Below, one piece after another: positions 10,280 to 21,887 of a stretch of DNA of 64,000 nt (position 1 is the stretch's first letter; every line of letters starts with the position of its first letter). Under the pieces are notes generated by a model. It saw nothing but the letters and a program-made list of their open reading frames with translations, made no database searches and was not told the DNA's origin. Location of the stretch: positions 19,268 to 83,267 of the forward strand of contig JABXIS010000027.1 in NCBI GenBank assembly GCA_013372975.1, written 5' to 3'. The position numbers were made by a program, and so were the translations under genes. This DNA is from Alphaproteobacteria bacterium. GTDB taxonomy: Bacteria; Pseudomonadota; Alphaproteobacteria; Sphingomonadales; Kordiimonadaceae.

Positions 10280-11386
10280 CTAGGCGTCAGGAATCTTGCG
10301 CTGTTCTACGATATCAAGGCCATATCCATCAAGGCCAACATAGTGATTAGGGCTGTTTGAGAAGAGAATCATATGCCTCACGCCCAAATCCAGCAAGATT
10401 TGTGAACCGAGCCCAATGTCCTTAAGCGCGCGTTCCTTGCCTTCTTCTTCGTTTGAAGTTCCTTCAAGAAGCTCAGAAGGCCGAATAGCGATCTGGCCCG
10501 GGAACAGAACCACAACGCCATGCCCATCATCTTCGATCGCGCTCATTGCCCGCTGAAGTTGGCCACTGCGAGGATGGGCCATGCCCAGAAGGTCTTCAAA
10601 CGGATTGAGCGCGTGCATGCGAACAGGCGTTGGTACGCTGCTATCGATATCTCCCAAAACCAAAGCCACGGTTTCACGGCGATCAGCGGAAGAACGATAT
10701 ACAACCACTTTCCAGACCTTGCCACTTTGGCGCTCAAGCGTGCTTTCAGACGCCCGCTCTACAAGCACATCATTCCTGAGGCGATAGGCGATCAGATCAC
10801 GGATTGTTGCAACCTTGAGGCCATGCTCTTTTGCAAAGGGAATCAGATCCGGCAGACGGGCCATTGTGCCGTCATCTTTCATGATTTCACAGATCACCGC
10901 TGATGGGTTCAGACCCGCGAGGCGAGAGATATCAACCGAGGCTTCAGTATGACCGGCGCGCATCAGCACACCACCATCCTGTGCCATCAGGGGAAAGACA
11001 TGGCCTGGTGTTGCCAGATCATCTGCCCCCTTCGACCCGTCAATCGCAACAGCAATCGTATGCGCACGGTCTGCTGCTGAAATGCCTGTAGTAACGCCCT
11101 GCTTGGCTTCAATGGATACTGTAAAGGCTGTTTGGTTACGCGCCTGGTTATTGTTGCTCATCTGCGGCAACTTCAGTTCTTCTACCCGCTTGCGTGTGAG
11201 CGGCAGGCAAATCAGGCCCCGGCCATATTTAGCCATGAAATTGATCGCCTGAGGCGTCGCCATCTGCGCAGGGATAATCAGGTCGCCTTCATTTTCACGA
11301 TCTTCGTCGTCCACAAGAATGTACATTCGGCCATTTCGGGCGTCTTCGATCACATCCTCGATGGGGGAGAGAAAACTTTCAGACAC
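10280..11386 (-). CDS. ribB: RibBA-like: 3,4-dihydroxy-2-butanone-4-phosphate synthase with degenerate GTP cyclohydrolase II-like C-terminal domain
   Basis: N-terminal DHBPS ([38 protein letters not shown]); C-terminal GCHII-like domain lacks the RCDCG zinc ligands. Start GTG at 11386 is a proposal (follows AGGGG); the listed ORF extends to 11458. Confidence 0.88.
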   Translation of the reverse strand: MSESFLSPIEDVIEDARNGRMYILVDDEDRENEGDLIIPAQMATPQAINFMAKYGRGLICLPLTRKRVEELKLPQMSNNNQARNQTAFTVSIEAKQGVTTGISAADRAHTIAVAIDGSKGADDLATPGHVFPLMAQDGGVLMRAGHTEASVDISRLAGLNPSAVICEIMKDDGTMARLPDLIPFAKEHGLKVATIRDLIAYRLRNDVLVERASESTLERQSGKVWKVVVYRSSADRRETVALVLGDIDSSVPTPVRMHALNPFEDLLGMAHPRSGQLQRAMSAIEDDGHGVVVLFPGQIAIRPSELLEGTSNEEEGKERALKDIGLGSQILLDLGVRHMILFSNSPNHYVGLDGYGLDIVEQRKIPDA

Positions 11387-11390
11387 TGGA

Positions 11391-11990
11391 CTAACCCCTG
11401 CTCTGCAAGCGCGAGACATATCGCGCCAAAATATCAAACTCGACATTGACAGAATCACCCGCCCTGCTGTTCCGGAAGCTGGTAACGGCTTGCGTGTGCG
11501 GGATCAGGTTGATGGAAAAACGGGTTTTAGCCCCTTCATCCTCAACGGTGTTAACTGTCAGGGAAGCGCCATCAATGGTCACACTGCCTTTTTGGGCAAC
11601 AAATGCACCAAGTTCGGCTGGCACTGCGATATCCATAACAACGGATTCGCCCACCTTCTCAAAACGAACAATGTCGCCTACACAGTCTACATGCCCGGTC
11701 ACGATATGGCCGCCCATTTCGTCACCCAACTTCAGGGACCGTTCAAGATTGATCTCGCTACCTGCCTGCCAGTCCTGCAGGTTGGTCACCCGCAGACTTT
11801 CAGCCGACACATCGACAGAGAACCAGCCATCATTTTTATCTGTCACTGTCAGGCAAACACCAGAGCAAGCAATTGACGCACCAATTTCGACAGTTTTCAT
11901 GTCGAAGCTGGTTTCGATAACGAACCGCTTGTCGCTATCGCCCTCCACAGACCGCACTCGGCCTACATCTGTAACAATTCCGGTAAACAT
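11391..11990 (-). CDS. ribE: Riboflavin synthase alpha chain
   Basis: MFTGIVTDVGRVRSVEGDSDKRFVIETSFDMKTVEIGASIACSGVCLTV ... GHVDCVGDI. Confidence 0.96.
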   Translation of the reverse strand: MFTGIVTDVGRVRSVEGDSDKRFVIETSFDMKTVEIGASIACSGVCLTVTDKNDGWFSVDVSAESLRVTNLQDWQAGSEINLERSLKLGDEMGGHIVTGHVDCVGDIVRFEKVGESVVMDIAVPAELGAFVAQKGSVTIDGASLTVNTVEDEGAKTRFSINLIPHTQAVTSFRNSRAGDSVNVEFDILARYVSRLQSRG

Positions 11991-11999
11991 GCGCCTGAG

Positions 12000-13079
12000 T
12001 TACTCCGCCTTCGAATAGGATGCAAGCATATCCGGCCCCAATTGCCGAACTGATTTGAGATTAAAGTGGGGCGCATTTGCCAATGAGGCAAGGTCGAGCG
12101 TACCAATTGCCGCACGGCCATCACCACCAAGCGCCAATCCAGCCTGAAAATGCTCGATGGCGTCCGCCAGACCAGCCTTCAAAAAAGAGGCATGAACCTG
12201 CCCTCCGCCTTCCACCAGAATTCTTGTGAGCCCGCGTTCTGCAAGCTTGTTCAAAACTACAGGAAGGTCGCGTGTGGCGCCGGGCACCAGTTCAACACCC
12301 ATTTTTTCAAGCGCCTGTTCTTTCGTTGTGTCGCGTTTGGTATGAAACACAATCGCACCTTGCCGCGCCACTTTATGGTCGGGCGTAATTCGGAAGCTGC
12401 CATCCAGTATGATAGGTGTAGGCGAGCGGTCATTCAGGCCAGGGACCCTGCAATCAAGCGCCGGATCATCTGCAATCAGCGTTCCGCTTCCCACAAGAAT
12501 ACCGTCATATTGTGCGCGCAGCATATGCCCAAATTGGCGGGCCTCCCCGCTGGTTATCCACTTGCTTTCCCCCGATGCCAGCGCTATGCGCCCATCAAGG
12601 GAGCTGGCCAGCTTCAGTGCAATCAGCGGTCTGCCTTGATTTACCTTGCTGAGGAAACCTCTATTCAGCTCATAGGCGGAATCAGCCATAGCACCGACTT
12701 CTACATCAATTCCTGCAGCCTCCAGCATTTCGACCCCTTTACCGGAAACACGCGGATCTGGGTCCTTGATGGCAACTACGCAGCGCGCAACCTGCGCATC
12801 GATCAAGGCCTGGGCACAAGGCGGTGTTTTTCCTGTATGGGCACAAGGTTCCAGCGTCACATAAGCGGTTGCGCCAACCGCCGCATCGCCTGCGGCTGCA
12901 AGGGCAACTGTTTCTGCGTGGGGGCGGCCGCCTGGGTGCGTCCAACCGCGCCCTACAACACTGCCTTCTTTCACAAGGATACATCCAACGGCAGGATTGG
13001 GGGCCACAACGCCAAGGCCGCGCCGGGCAAGCCCGAGCGCGGCGCTCATAAACTTCAAATCTTGATTTGTTACAGCCAC
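12000..13079 (-). CDS. ribD: Bifunctional pyrimidine deaminase/reductase RibD
   Basis: GLARRGLGVVAPNPAVGCILVKEGSVVGRGWTHPGGRPHAETVAL...TLEPCAHTGKTPPCAQALI. Confidence 0.96.
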   Translation of the reverse strand: MAVTNQDLKFMSAALGLARRGLGVVAPNPAVGCILVKEGSVVGRGWTHPGGRPHAETVALAAAGDAAVGATAYVTLEPCAHTGKTPPCAQALIDAQVARCVVAIKDPDPRVSGKGVEMLEAAGIDVEVGAMADSAYELNRGFLSKVNQGRPLIALKLASSLDGRIALASGESKWITSGEARQFGHMLRAQYDGILVGSGTLIADDPALDCRVPGLNDRSPTPIILDGSFRITPDHKVARQGAIVFHTKRDTTKEQALEKMGVELVPGATRDLPVVLNKLAERGLTRILVEGGGQVHASFLKAGLADAIEHFQAGLALGGDGRAAIGTLDLASLANAPHFNLKSVRQLGPDMLASYSKAE

Positions 13080-13092
13080 TGGCGGTTCCTAA

Positions 13093-13575
13093 TCAGGTTT
13101 CTTCGCTGAAAACCCCATCCTCTTCCGTACCCGTCATCTTCCCAAGGAATTTCTCGAAGTCAGATGCTTCCCGGAAATTCCTGTATACTGACGCGTAGCG
13201 CACATATGCGACCTGATCCAGGCTCTCGAGCCCCTCCATTACAAGGCGACCGATCTGCTCTGAATCAATTTCGTTTTCACCCATTGATTCCAACCTGCGC
13301 ACGATACCGTTGATCATACGTTCAATTCGATCCGGATCCACAGGGCGCTTACGCAGGGAAATATCCAGAGAGCGCTCAAGCTTCGTCCTGTCAAACGGCA
13401 CGCGGCGACCGCTTTTCTTGATAACTGTCAACTCACGGAGTTGAACTCGTTCAAATGTAGTGAACCTTGCACCACATGCAGGACAAAACCGCCGACGCCT
13501 GATCGACGACTTATCATCTGTTGGCCGGCTATCTTTTACCTGTGTGTCTTCGTTTTGACAAAACGGACAACGCAT
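13093..13575 (-). CDS. nrdR: Transcriptional repressor NrdR
   Basis: [66 protein letters not shown]. Confidence 0.97.
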   Translation of the reverse strand: MRCPFCQNEDTQVKDSRPTDDKSSIRRRRFCPACGARFTTFERVQLRELTVIKKSGRRVPFDRTKLERSLDISLRKRPVDPDRIERMINGIVRRLESMGENEIDSEQIGRLVMEGLESLDQVAYVRYASVYRNFREASDFEKFLGKMTGTEEDGVFSEET

Positions 13576-13649
13576 ATCGCCCCCTACTCCCCTGATTTAG
13601 CCATTCTTGTGGTGCAGGCCCAGGGGCCCACACCATCTTGTATCGGACC

Positions 13650-14942
13650 TTAGCCCAATTCGCTATAGATTGGGAAGCGCTCACATAGGTTTGCTACCTT
13701 TTTACGAGCCTCATCTTCCGCTGCTTCATTGTTCTCAGGGTTTGCAGCAAGGCCATCCAGTACTTCTGTGATCATATCGGCGATCTCGATGAACTCCGCT
13801 GTATCAAAGCCACGAGTTGTGCCCGCCGGAGTACCAAGGCGAATACCAGACGTGATAAATGGCTTTTCGGGATCAAACGGCACGCCATTTTTGTTACAGG
13901 TCATGTGCGCACGTTCCAGCGCCTCGTCTGCCGCCTTACCGGTCAACCCCTTCGGGCGCAGATCAACAAGCACAACATGAGTGTCTGTACCGCCAGAGAC
14001 GATATCAAAACCGTTCTCCTTCAGTCGCGCAGCAAGTGCCTTGGCATTTTCAACCACTTTCGCTGCATATTCCTTAAACTCAGGACGAAGCGCCTCGCCA
14101 AAAGCCACTGCTTTTGCAGCAATCACATGCATGAGAGGGCCACCCTGAAGGCCCGGGAATACAGCGGAGTTGATCTTCTTGGCGATATCTTCGCGGTTTG
14201 TCAGGATCATACCGCCACGTGGGCCGCGAAGTGTCTTGTGCGTGGTTGTTGTCACAACATCGGCATATTCGATCGGATTCGGATGAGCGCCACCAGCAAC
14301 AAGGCCCGCAAAGTGCGCCATATCAACCATCAGCAGCGCATCAACGCTATCCGCGATTTCACGGAAGCGTTTGAAGTCAATCACGCGCGGGTAGGCAGAA
14401 CCACCAGCAATGATAACACTTGGTTTATGCTCCAGCGCCATCTCAGCCACTTGATCATAATCGATGCGTGCATCTTCCCGGCGTACGCCATATTGAACCG
14501 CATTGAACCACTTACCTGACAAAGCAGGCGCCGCACCATGTGTCAGGTGCCCACCAGCATCAAGGGACATACCCATAATTGTGTCACCTGGTTTGGCTAG
14601 CGCCAGCATAACTGCACCATTTGCTTGTGCACCAGAATGAGGTTGAACGTTTACAAATTCAGCGCCAAAAAGCTGCTTTGCACGTTCAATCGCCAAATTT
14701 TCAGCAACATCTACATGATGACAACCTTGGTAGTAACGGCGACCCGGATAGCCTTCGGCATATTTATTTGTGAGCACAGAGCCCTGCGCCTCAATCACAG
14801 CGCGGCTTACAATATTCTCTGAGGCAATCAGTTCGATCTGTCCCTGCTGGCGTTCCAATTCGCCAGTAAGCGACGCCATCAGATCGGGATCAGTGTCCGC
14901 TAGGTGAGAGGAGAAAAAACCTGGTTGGGTAAAGCTGGTCAT
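13650..14942 (-). CDS. glyA: Serine hydroxymethyltransferase
   Basis: [45 protein letters not shown]...[18 protein letters not shown]. Confidence 0.97.
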   Translation of the reverse strand: MTSFTQPGFFSSHLADTDPDLMASLTGELERQQGQIELIASENIVSRAVIEAQGSVLTNKYAEGYPGRRYYQGCHHVDVAENLAIERAKQLFGAEFVNVQPHSGAQANGAVMLALAKPGDTIMGMSLDAGGHLTHGAAPALSGKWFNAVQYGVRREDARIDYDQVAEMALEHKPSVIIAGGSAYPRVIDFKRFREIADSVDALLMVDMAHFAGLVAGGAHPNPIEYADVVTTTTHKTLRGPRGGMILTNREDIAKKINSAVFPGLQGGPLMHVIAAKAVAFGEALRPEFKEYAAKVVENAKALAARLKENGFDIVSGGTDTHVVLVDLRPKGLTGKAADEALERAHMTCNKNGVPFDPEKPFITSGIRLGTPAGTTRGFDTAEFIEIADMITEVLDGLAANPENNEAAEDEARKKVANLCERFPIYSELG

Positions 14943-14987
14943 TGTTGTTTGTCCCTACGCACAAAAGGAAAGAAAATACTCAGTAGT

Positions 14988-15425
14988 TTAAGCGCCCAAT
15001 TTGTCGACACGTCTTTGGTGTCGGCCACCTTCAAAATCAGTGTTGAGAAATGCATCAAGGCAATCCAGCGCAGTCTCAACGCCAACAAGACGTGCACCAA
15101 GAGCCAGAACATTGGCATCATTATGTTGTCTTGAGAGCTTTGCCATTAGCCCAGTCTGACAAAGAGCCGCACGAACCGCCGGGTTTCTGTTTGCCGCAAT
15201 GGAAATCCCGATTCCCGAACCACAGATTAGAACGCCCCGAGACGCCCTTCCGCTCTCAATCGCATCGCCCATGGCTTGACCAAAATCGGGATAATCAACT
15301 GATTCAGGGCCGTTAGTGCCCAAGTCCAACACGTCAAATCCACGTCCAGACAGTTCTGCCTTAAGGGTGTCTTTCAACTCCACACCAGCATGATCACAAG
15401 CGATTGCTATTGTTTCGGATGCCAT
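14988..15425 (-). CDS. rpiB: Ribose 5-phosphate isomerase B
   Basis: IAIACDHAGVELKDTLKAELSGRGFDVLDLGTNGPESVDYPDFGQAMGDAIESGRASRGVLICGSGIGISIAANR. Confidence 0.95.
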   Translation of the reverse strand: MASETIAIACDHAGVELKDTLKAELSGRGFDVLDLGTNGPESVDYPDFGQAMGDAIESGRASRGVLICGSGIGISIAANRNPAVRAALCQTGLMAKLSRQHNDANVLALGARLVGVETALDCLDAFLNTDFEGGRHQRRVDKLGA

Positions 15426-15694
15426 TGTTGCCTCTCTGAGATAAGCCGCAGCTGTGACTCTGCAGCAGAAAACGCGGCTTGATTATCATAGATTTCGCGC
15501 CAACCCAAGAAGGCAAAGGCATCTGCAAGCAAATTTCAGTAAATCTATAGATAAGCTTCAGTATTACTTCGATGCGATAAAATTAACCATTTATTAACAA
15601 TTAAATTGTGAAAGAACAACTTTTTGATGTTGTAATCATCACAGAAATACGGCAATAAACGACCGACATTTAAGACTATTGGAGCAAATAATTA

Positions 15695-16111
15695 ATGTCG
15701 GACTATGACATAACTTCAACTTCTGGCGACATGATGCTGGGATTGGTGACTGACATTGTTGCTGCCTATGTTAGCAATAATGAAGTCGCTTCATCAGACC
15801 TGCCAGAGGTCATCAAGACCGTACACTCGACGCTCTGCAAACTGGATGGCAACCGCTCCGGGCTCAATAGCAACCAGCAGAAACCAGCGGTACCGATCAA
15901 GAAATCCTATACCGACGACTATATTGTTTGTTTGGAGGACGGTAAAAAACTGAAGATGCTGAAACGCTATCTTCGTACACGCTTCGACATGAGCCCAGAA
16001 GATTATCGTGCTAAATGGGACCTGCCACTTGACTATCCAATGGTTGCGCCCAACTACGCCGCAAAAAGATCTGCTTTTGCCAAGCAAATCGGCCTCGGCA
16101 AAAAGAAATAG
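15695..16111 (+). CDS. MucR/Ros family zinc-finger transcriptional regulator
   Basis: IVCLEDGKKLKMLKRYLRTRFDMSPEDYRAKWDLPLDYPMVAPNYAAKRSAFAKQIGLGKK MucR signature. Confidence 0.92.
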   Translation: MSDYDITSTSGDMMLGLVTDIVAAYVSNNEVASSDLPEVIKTVHSTLCKLDGNRSGLNSNQQKPAVPIKKSYTDDYIVCLEDGKKLKMLKRYLRTRFDMSPEDYRAKWDLPLDYPMVAPNYAAKRSAFAKQIGLGKKK

Positions 16112-16135
16112 TCTTAGCTTGTTTTGCTGACCCAG

Positions 16136-16167
16136 AAGGGCTTGTCACCTAAGTGAACAGCCCTTTT
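16136..16167 (+). terminator. Rho-independent terminator downstream of mucR-like gene
   Basis: AAGGGCT...AGCCCTT stem followed by TTTTTT; overlaps the 3' end of the convergent small ORF. Confidence 0.65.
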
Positions 16168-16370
16168 TTAGTGGCTGCTGCGTTTCTGGCCTCTTTCTCA
16201 AGAACGTATTTGAGTTTTCGGACAGCGATAGTCTCGAGCTCTCGCTGACTGGCCTTGGGATCACCAACGATACTGACTTCCCGCCCCGTGCGGGTGCAAA
16301 CAGCGCTTACCCGAACGACGTTCCCCACAGGTATAAATTCTACAATGAATTCACCGGATTGGTGGGCCAT
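16149..16370 (-). CDS. Conserved small protein of unknown function (possibly DUF6898-type)
   Basis: MAHQSGEFIVEFIPVGNVVRVSAVCTRTGREVSIVGDPKASQRELETIAVRKLKYVLEKEARN; 12 bp upstream of hemA-like stop region; coding-like composition. Confidence 0.6.
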   Translation of the reverse strand: MAHQSGEFIVEFIPVGNVVRVSAVCTRTGREVSIVGDPKASQRELETIAVRKLKYVLEKEARNAAATKKGLFT

Positions 16371-16382
16371 GAACGGCTCCTG

Positions 16383-17600
16383 TTAGCCAACCGCGCGCTT
16401 CAGGTTCAATCGCGCCCAAACCTCGGAAAGCGCATCAACCAATGTATCCATCACATTGTCATCATGAAGCGGGCCTGGCGTGAAGCGCAGGCGTTCCGTG
16501 CCTCTTGCAACGGTCGGATAGTTGATCGGCTGTACGTAAATACCGTACTCATTCAAGAGAATGTCAGACACATCCTTGCAAAGCACAGGATCACCAATAA
16601 ACACCGGCACGATATGGCTCTCGGATTCCATCACTGGAAGGTTGGCCGCAGCCAACCGCGCCTTCAATTTCGCGGCGCGCTCCTGATGCTGTGCCCGCTC
16701 ACTTTCGCTTGATTTCAAATGGCGAATACTGGCCAGAGCACCTGCCGCCAGAACCGGGCTGAGTGCTGTAGTGAAAATAAAACCGGAAGCATAGCTGCGA
16801 ACAACGTCCACGAGCGCCTTGGACGCCGTAATATAGCCGCCCATTACGCCAAAGGCCTTCCCGAGCGTACCTTCAATGATTGTCACACGATCGGCTACAT
16901 TGTCGCGCTCTGAAACACCGCCACCACGTTTGCCGTAAAGGCCAACGGCATGCACTTCGTCAAGATAGGTCATGGCGTTATATTTGTCAGCCAGATCACA
17001 GATTGCGCCGATTGGCGCAATATCGCCGTCCATGGAATAAACAGATTCGAATGCAATCAGCTTGGGCGCATCAGGATCAGACGCCTTGAGCAGCTCTTCA
17101 AGATGCGCCAAATCATTATGACGGAAGATATGCTTCTTCGCGCCCGAATTGCGAATGCCCTGGATCATGGATGCATGGTTCATCTCGTCGGAATAAACAA
17201 TACAGCCGGGCAGCAGCTTGGCCACCGTTGAGAGCGTCGCCTCATTGGAAATGTAGCCGGACGTAAACAGAAGCGCCGCTTCCTTGCCATGCAAGTCAGC
17301 AAGCTCCTGCTCCAGGAGCACGTGATAATGGTTGGTGCCTGCGATGTTGCGCGTGCCCCCCGCTCCGGCGCCCGTTTCATCCAGCGCCTTGTGCATGGCT
17401 TCAATCACTACGGGATGCTGGCCCATGCCAAGATAATCGTTAGAACACCAAACGGTAATTGCCCGCGCGTTGTCACCTGCGTCATGACGCAGGGCACGAG
17501 GGAAGTTCCCACGCTCTCGCGAGATGTCAGCAAAAACACGATAGCGGCCTTCTTTGCGTACGGCCTCGATTGCGTCTGCGAATATCTTTTTATAATCCAT
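16383..17600 (-). CDS. hemA: 5-aminolevulinate synthase (ALAS)
   Basis: [74 protein letters not shown]...[12 protein letters not shown]. Confidence 0.97.
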   Translation of the reverse strand: MDYKKIFADAIEAVRKEGRYRVFADISRERGNFPRALRHDAGDNARAITVWCSNDYLGMGQHPVVIEAMHKALDETGAGAGGTRNIAGTNHYHVLLEQELADLHGKEAALLFTSGYISNEATLSTVAKLLPGCIVYSDEMNHASMIQGIRNSGAKKHIFRHNDLAHLEELLKASDPDAPKLIAFESVYSMDGDIAPIGAICDLADKYNAMTYLDEVHAVGLYGKRGGGVSERDNVADRVTIIEGTLGKAFGVMGGYITASKALVDVVRSYASGFIFTTALSPVLAAGALASIRHLKSSESERAQHQERAAKLKARLAAANLPVMESESHIVPVFIGDPVLCKDVSDILLNEYGIYVQPINYPTVARGTERLRFTPGPLHDDNVMDTLVDALSEVWARLNLKRAVG

Positions 17601-17724
17601 CAGGGCAGTCCATTTGATTTCAATACACCGGATTGTATCGGCGCGCCCTTCTTAACGCAATGCTACATGCTACGTCTAGCGGCGAAATTGTCGCACATAG
17701 AAATCGCCTGTGTCGATTTAGACG

Positions 17725-18204
17725 TCAAAGGCCAAAATGCAATTTGTCCGACCAGAAGCGTTCAAGGTTCCGCAGATTCTTGCGCAAATTCTTGAGTTCA
17801 TCATGATTGATAAGGTCATCCTGCATCAACTCTTCAAGATGTCGCTTGTAAAGCTCATCGATCAGTTCGCGTATTTCATAGCCTTTGTCGGTAAGGGAAA
17901 TACGAACTGCGCGCCGATCGTAATCTGACCGTTCATGGCGCAGGTAACCCATTTCAACCAGTTTTTTCAAGTTATAGGAGACGTTCGAACCCTGATAATA
18001 CCCACGGGTTTTAAGCTCGCCCGCAGTCATTTCATGCTCACCAATATTGTGCAAGAGAAGGGCCTGCACCGGATTCAGGTCATTACTGCCGACATGCTCA
18101 AGATGGTTCTTCAACACATCGAGTAATCGCCTGTGAAGACGCTCAACCAAGGAAAGAATATCCAAAAATAGGAACTTTGGATCGTTAAAATCGTAACCGC
18201 TCAT
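17725..18204 (-). CDS. MarR-family winged-helix regulator (LdtR-like)
   Basis: LNPVQALLLHNIGEHEMTAGELKTRGYYQGSNVSYNLKKLVEMGYLRHERSDYDRRAVRISLTDKGYEIRELI; start set to internal Met. Confidence 0.85.
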   Translation of the reverse strand: MSGYDFNDPKFLFLDILSLVERLHRRLLDVLKNHLEHVGSNDLNPVQALLLHNIGEHEMTAGELKTRGYYQGSNVSYNLKKLVEMGYLRHERSDYDRRAVRISLTDKGYEIRELIDELYKRHLEELMQDDLINHDELKNLRKNLRNLERFWSDKLHFGL

Positions 18205-18406
18205 GGTAACCTGCCTGACTTTTCGAGAAATTTTCATCGAATCTTTCGAAAAACAATGTGATCTACAAGTCCTAACGCTTTGTTAAAGTTAAAATTTGAT
18301 GGAAATCACATCTATATTTATGCCGTCTGCGACATTCTGCTGCAAGTGTTATCAATTTTCTGCCAAATCGTCATCGCTTTGACTATGATGGCATCGGTAT
18401 TAGTAA

Positions 18407-19420
<1,014 letters not shown>

Positions 19421-19435
19421 TAGAACAACGGCGGA

Positions 19436-20386
19436 ATGGAATCGGAAGCACAACATAAGCTTTCACACGGCAAGTTGGCCATGGGCACGGTTCAGCTTGG
19501 CCTGCCCTATGGCATTGCCAACACACACGGCCAGCCAAGTACCGACGAGGCAGCCGCACTTGTTCAAGCGGCTATTTCCTCCGGTATCACGCTTTTTGAT
19601 ACGGCCAGAGCATATGGCACTTCCGAACAACGGCTCGGGGCGTCCATATCAAGCGCACAGAAAAAAACGGTCACTATCAATACGAAACTTTCCCCGCTAA
19701 GCGAGCTTGAAGCAGATGCGACGGCTCCGCACGTCCGCGATGCTGTCATCGCAAGCGTTGAGGCATCTTTGAGCAATCTCGGGCTGGCTTCCCTGCCTGT
19801 GTTGCTTTTGCACCGCTGGGAGCATTTTCATGCTTATGACGGGCTGATATGGGACACACTGTTGGCATTGCAGGCATCGGGCACCATCGGCCGGCTTGGT
19901 GTTTCGGTATCTACACCTGAAGAAGCGCTGGCAGCACTCGACGTAGAAGCAATATCTTACATCCAGCTTCCCCTCAATTTATTGGACTACCGCTGGCGCG
20001 AGGCTGGTGTTGACAAGAAATCGACAGAGCGCGGCGATGTAACGATCCAGGCAAGGAGCTGCCTTTTGCAGGGATGCCTGGTTTCTGATGCAGCCCTCTG
20101 GCCTGATGTTGCCGACACTGACTGCACAAAGATTGCCAACCTTATACAATCGATGGCTGACCAACTTGGCCGCGCCAGCAAGGCAGACCTGTGTTACGCC
20201 TATGTTCGCTCCCTTCCCTGGGTGGGCAACATTGTGGTAGGCATGGAAACAAAGGCGCAGCTTGAAGAAAACGTCACATTATTTGATACCCCATTACTGA
20301 CAGCACGCCAGTTGGAGCATTTGGAGCAATCCTTTGCCGGACTTGCGAGCGAAACCCTTTTGAACCCGGCGCTGTGGCCCAAATAG
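19436..20386 (+). CDS. Aldo/keto reductase
   Basis: MGTVQLGLPYGIANTHGQPSTDEAAALVQAAISSGITLFDTARAYGTSEQRLGASI...LLLHRWEHFHAYDGLIWDTLLALQASGTIGRLGVSVSTPEE. Confidence 0.88.
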   Translation: MESEAQHKLSHGKLAMGTVQLGLPYGIANTHGQPSTDEAAALVQAAISSGITLFDTARAYGTSEQRLGASISSAQKKTVTINTKLSPLSELEADATAPHVRDAVIASVEASLSNLGLASLPVLLLHRWEHFHAYDGLIWDTLLALQASGTIGRLGVSVSTPEEALAALDVEAISYIQLPLNLLDYRWREAGVDKKSTERGDVTIQARSCLLQGCLVSDAALWPDVADTDCTKIANLIQSMADQLGRASKADLCYAYVRSLPWVGNIVVGMETKAQLEENVTLFDTPLLTARQLEHLEQSFAGLASETLLNPALWPK

Positions 20387-20397
20387 GCGGATTTCCC

Positions 20398-21204
20398 ATG
20401 AACCCTTCAGTCGCGACATTCTCCCTTGAAAACCGCATCATTCTCCTGACTGGTGCCGCTGGATTATTAGGCACTCCGATGGCAAGGCAGATTGCCGAAG
20501 CTGGCGCCCATGTTATCCTGAACGGCCGAAGCAAGGAGAAATTGGAAAACCTCGCAGAAGAAATCCAGTCAGCGGGCCATTCCTGTACAGTTATGGCCTT
20601 TGATGTCAGTGACGAGGCGGCGATCGACACGGCGGTCGTGGATATCACAAAAAAATTTGGCAAGTTGCACGGTATTGTCAACAACGCCTATGCAGGCCCA
20701 ACCGGGAATGTTGCAAGCTCCACGCCCCAACAAACGCGCGATAGCCTCAATTACAACATCACCATGCCCTTCTATATTGTGCAGCAATGTCTGCCGCTTT
20801 TGAAAAAGGGTAGAGAAGACGGCTTTTCCTCCGCGGTTGTGAATATTGCGTCCATGTATGGTGTGGTAAGCCCCGATCCTCGCATCTATGGGGATAGCGG
20901 TTTCAACAACCCGCCTTTTTACGGCGCGGGCAAAGCGGGCTTGATTCAGGTTACGAAATATCTGGCATGTCACCTAGCGACCGAAGGTGTGAGGGTGAAC
21001 AGCATCAGCCCTGGCCCATTCCCGCCAGACCGTGCAAAAACGGACCATCCAGAGTTTTATGAAAAATTGCGCCTGAAGGTGCCAATGGAACGAACCGGCC
21101 AACCAGGGGAAATATCCGGCGCTGTTCAGTTCCTGCTCTCAGATGCGGCTAGCTTTATCACAGGCATCAATCTGCCGGTAGACGGGGGATGGACGGCAAA
21201 CTAG
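20398..21204 (+). CDS. SDR family oxidoreductase
   Basis: ENRIILLTGAAGLLGTPMARQIAEAGAHVILNGRSKEKLE...IVNNAYAGPTGN...YGAGKAGLIQVTKYLACHLATEGVRVNSISPGPFPPD; start set to internal Met. Confidence 0.9.
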   Translation: MNPSVATFSLENRIILLTGAAGLLGTPMARQIAEAGAHVILNGRSKEKLENLAEEIQSAGHSCTVMAFDVSDEAAIDTAVVDITKKFGKLHGIVNNAYAGPTGNVASSTPQQTRDSLNYNITMPFYIVQQCLPLLKKGREDGFSSAVVNIASMYGVVSPDPRIYGDSGFNNPPFYGAGKAGLIQVTKYLACHLATEGVRVNSISPGPFPPDRAKTDHPEFYEKLRLKVPMERTGQPGEISGAVQFLLSDAASFITGINLPVDGGWTAN

Positions 21205-21803
21205 GGCTGCTGCGTTTCACCTGTCTCGCCCTCACCTGCTTCTGCCTCTTCTTTAGGCTTGGGAAATTCAACCATCATATACTGCAGGTTTTGTTTGCTG
21301 CTGCCCATCTGCCAGCGAACACCAAACTCATCAGGCTGATAATAAATTGGGGCCGTGTTACCGCTGTTTTTGTTTCGGCCAGTGCAAGAACGGCTAATCT
21401 TGCGCGCCACGCCATCGGCAAACCCCCGAAATGCCTGATCAGCCAGCGGTGTGTCGTCCGCCCAAAACAGCTCCGCAGTTTCATTGCACTGTGCATACAG
21501 GCCAATCCACATGGGCAGATTGCGCATTTCCGGGAAGTTCAAAATCAGGAAATAATGGGTCGTTACGTCTTTTACCGTAGCCAACTGGCCTTCACGACCA
21601 TCAATGATATAGCCTTTAACCATCCGGCGCGCATGTTCCCATGTATGCGGCGGACGGCCATAGAATTCAAAAATCTGGTACTTGCTGCCAGTCGCCGAGT
21701 CCGTCTGCACAGATCCAATCGGTCTTGCGACAGCTGTGCCTGTTTCGTCGACGCCTTGCATGAAGGTCATCATCACAGCCATGGTTGCACCGATAAAAGA
21801 CAT
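21201..21803 (-). CDS. Hypothetical protein
   Basis: 200-aa ORF with coding-like composition, N-terminal hydrophobic segment, charged Glu/Gly C-tail; no family recognised. Confidence 0.6.
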   Translation of the reverse strand: MSFIGATMAVMMTFMQGVDETGTAVARPIGSVQTDSATGSKYQIFEFYGRPPHTWEHARRMVKGYIIDGREGQLATVKDVTTHYFLILNFPEMRNLPMWIGLYAQCNETAELFWADDTPLADQAFRGFADGVARKISRSCTGRNKNSGNTAPIYYQPDEFGVRWQMGSSKQNLQYMMVEFPKPKEEAEAGEGETGETQQP

Positions 21804-21887
21804 AGAACCTCCGCTCGCTTCTGTAACAGTTCGTTTTATGTGCCACAGAATTATAGCAAAGGGAACGCTGTATGGCAGATGAACGGA

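Noticed and set aside
12150-13109. Long (319 aa) ORF antisense to ribD
   Set aside because: Mirror of a well-supported coding frame in GC-rich DNA; composition (many Cys/His/Arg) is typical of shadow ORFs.
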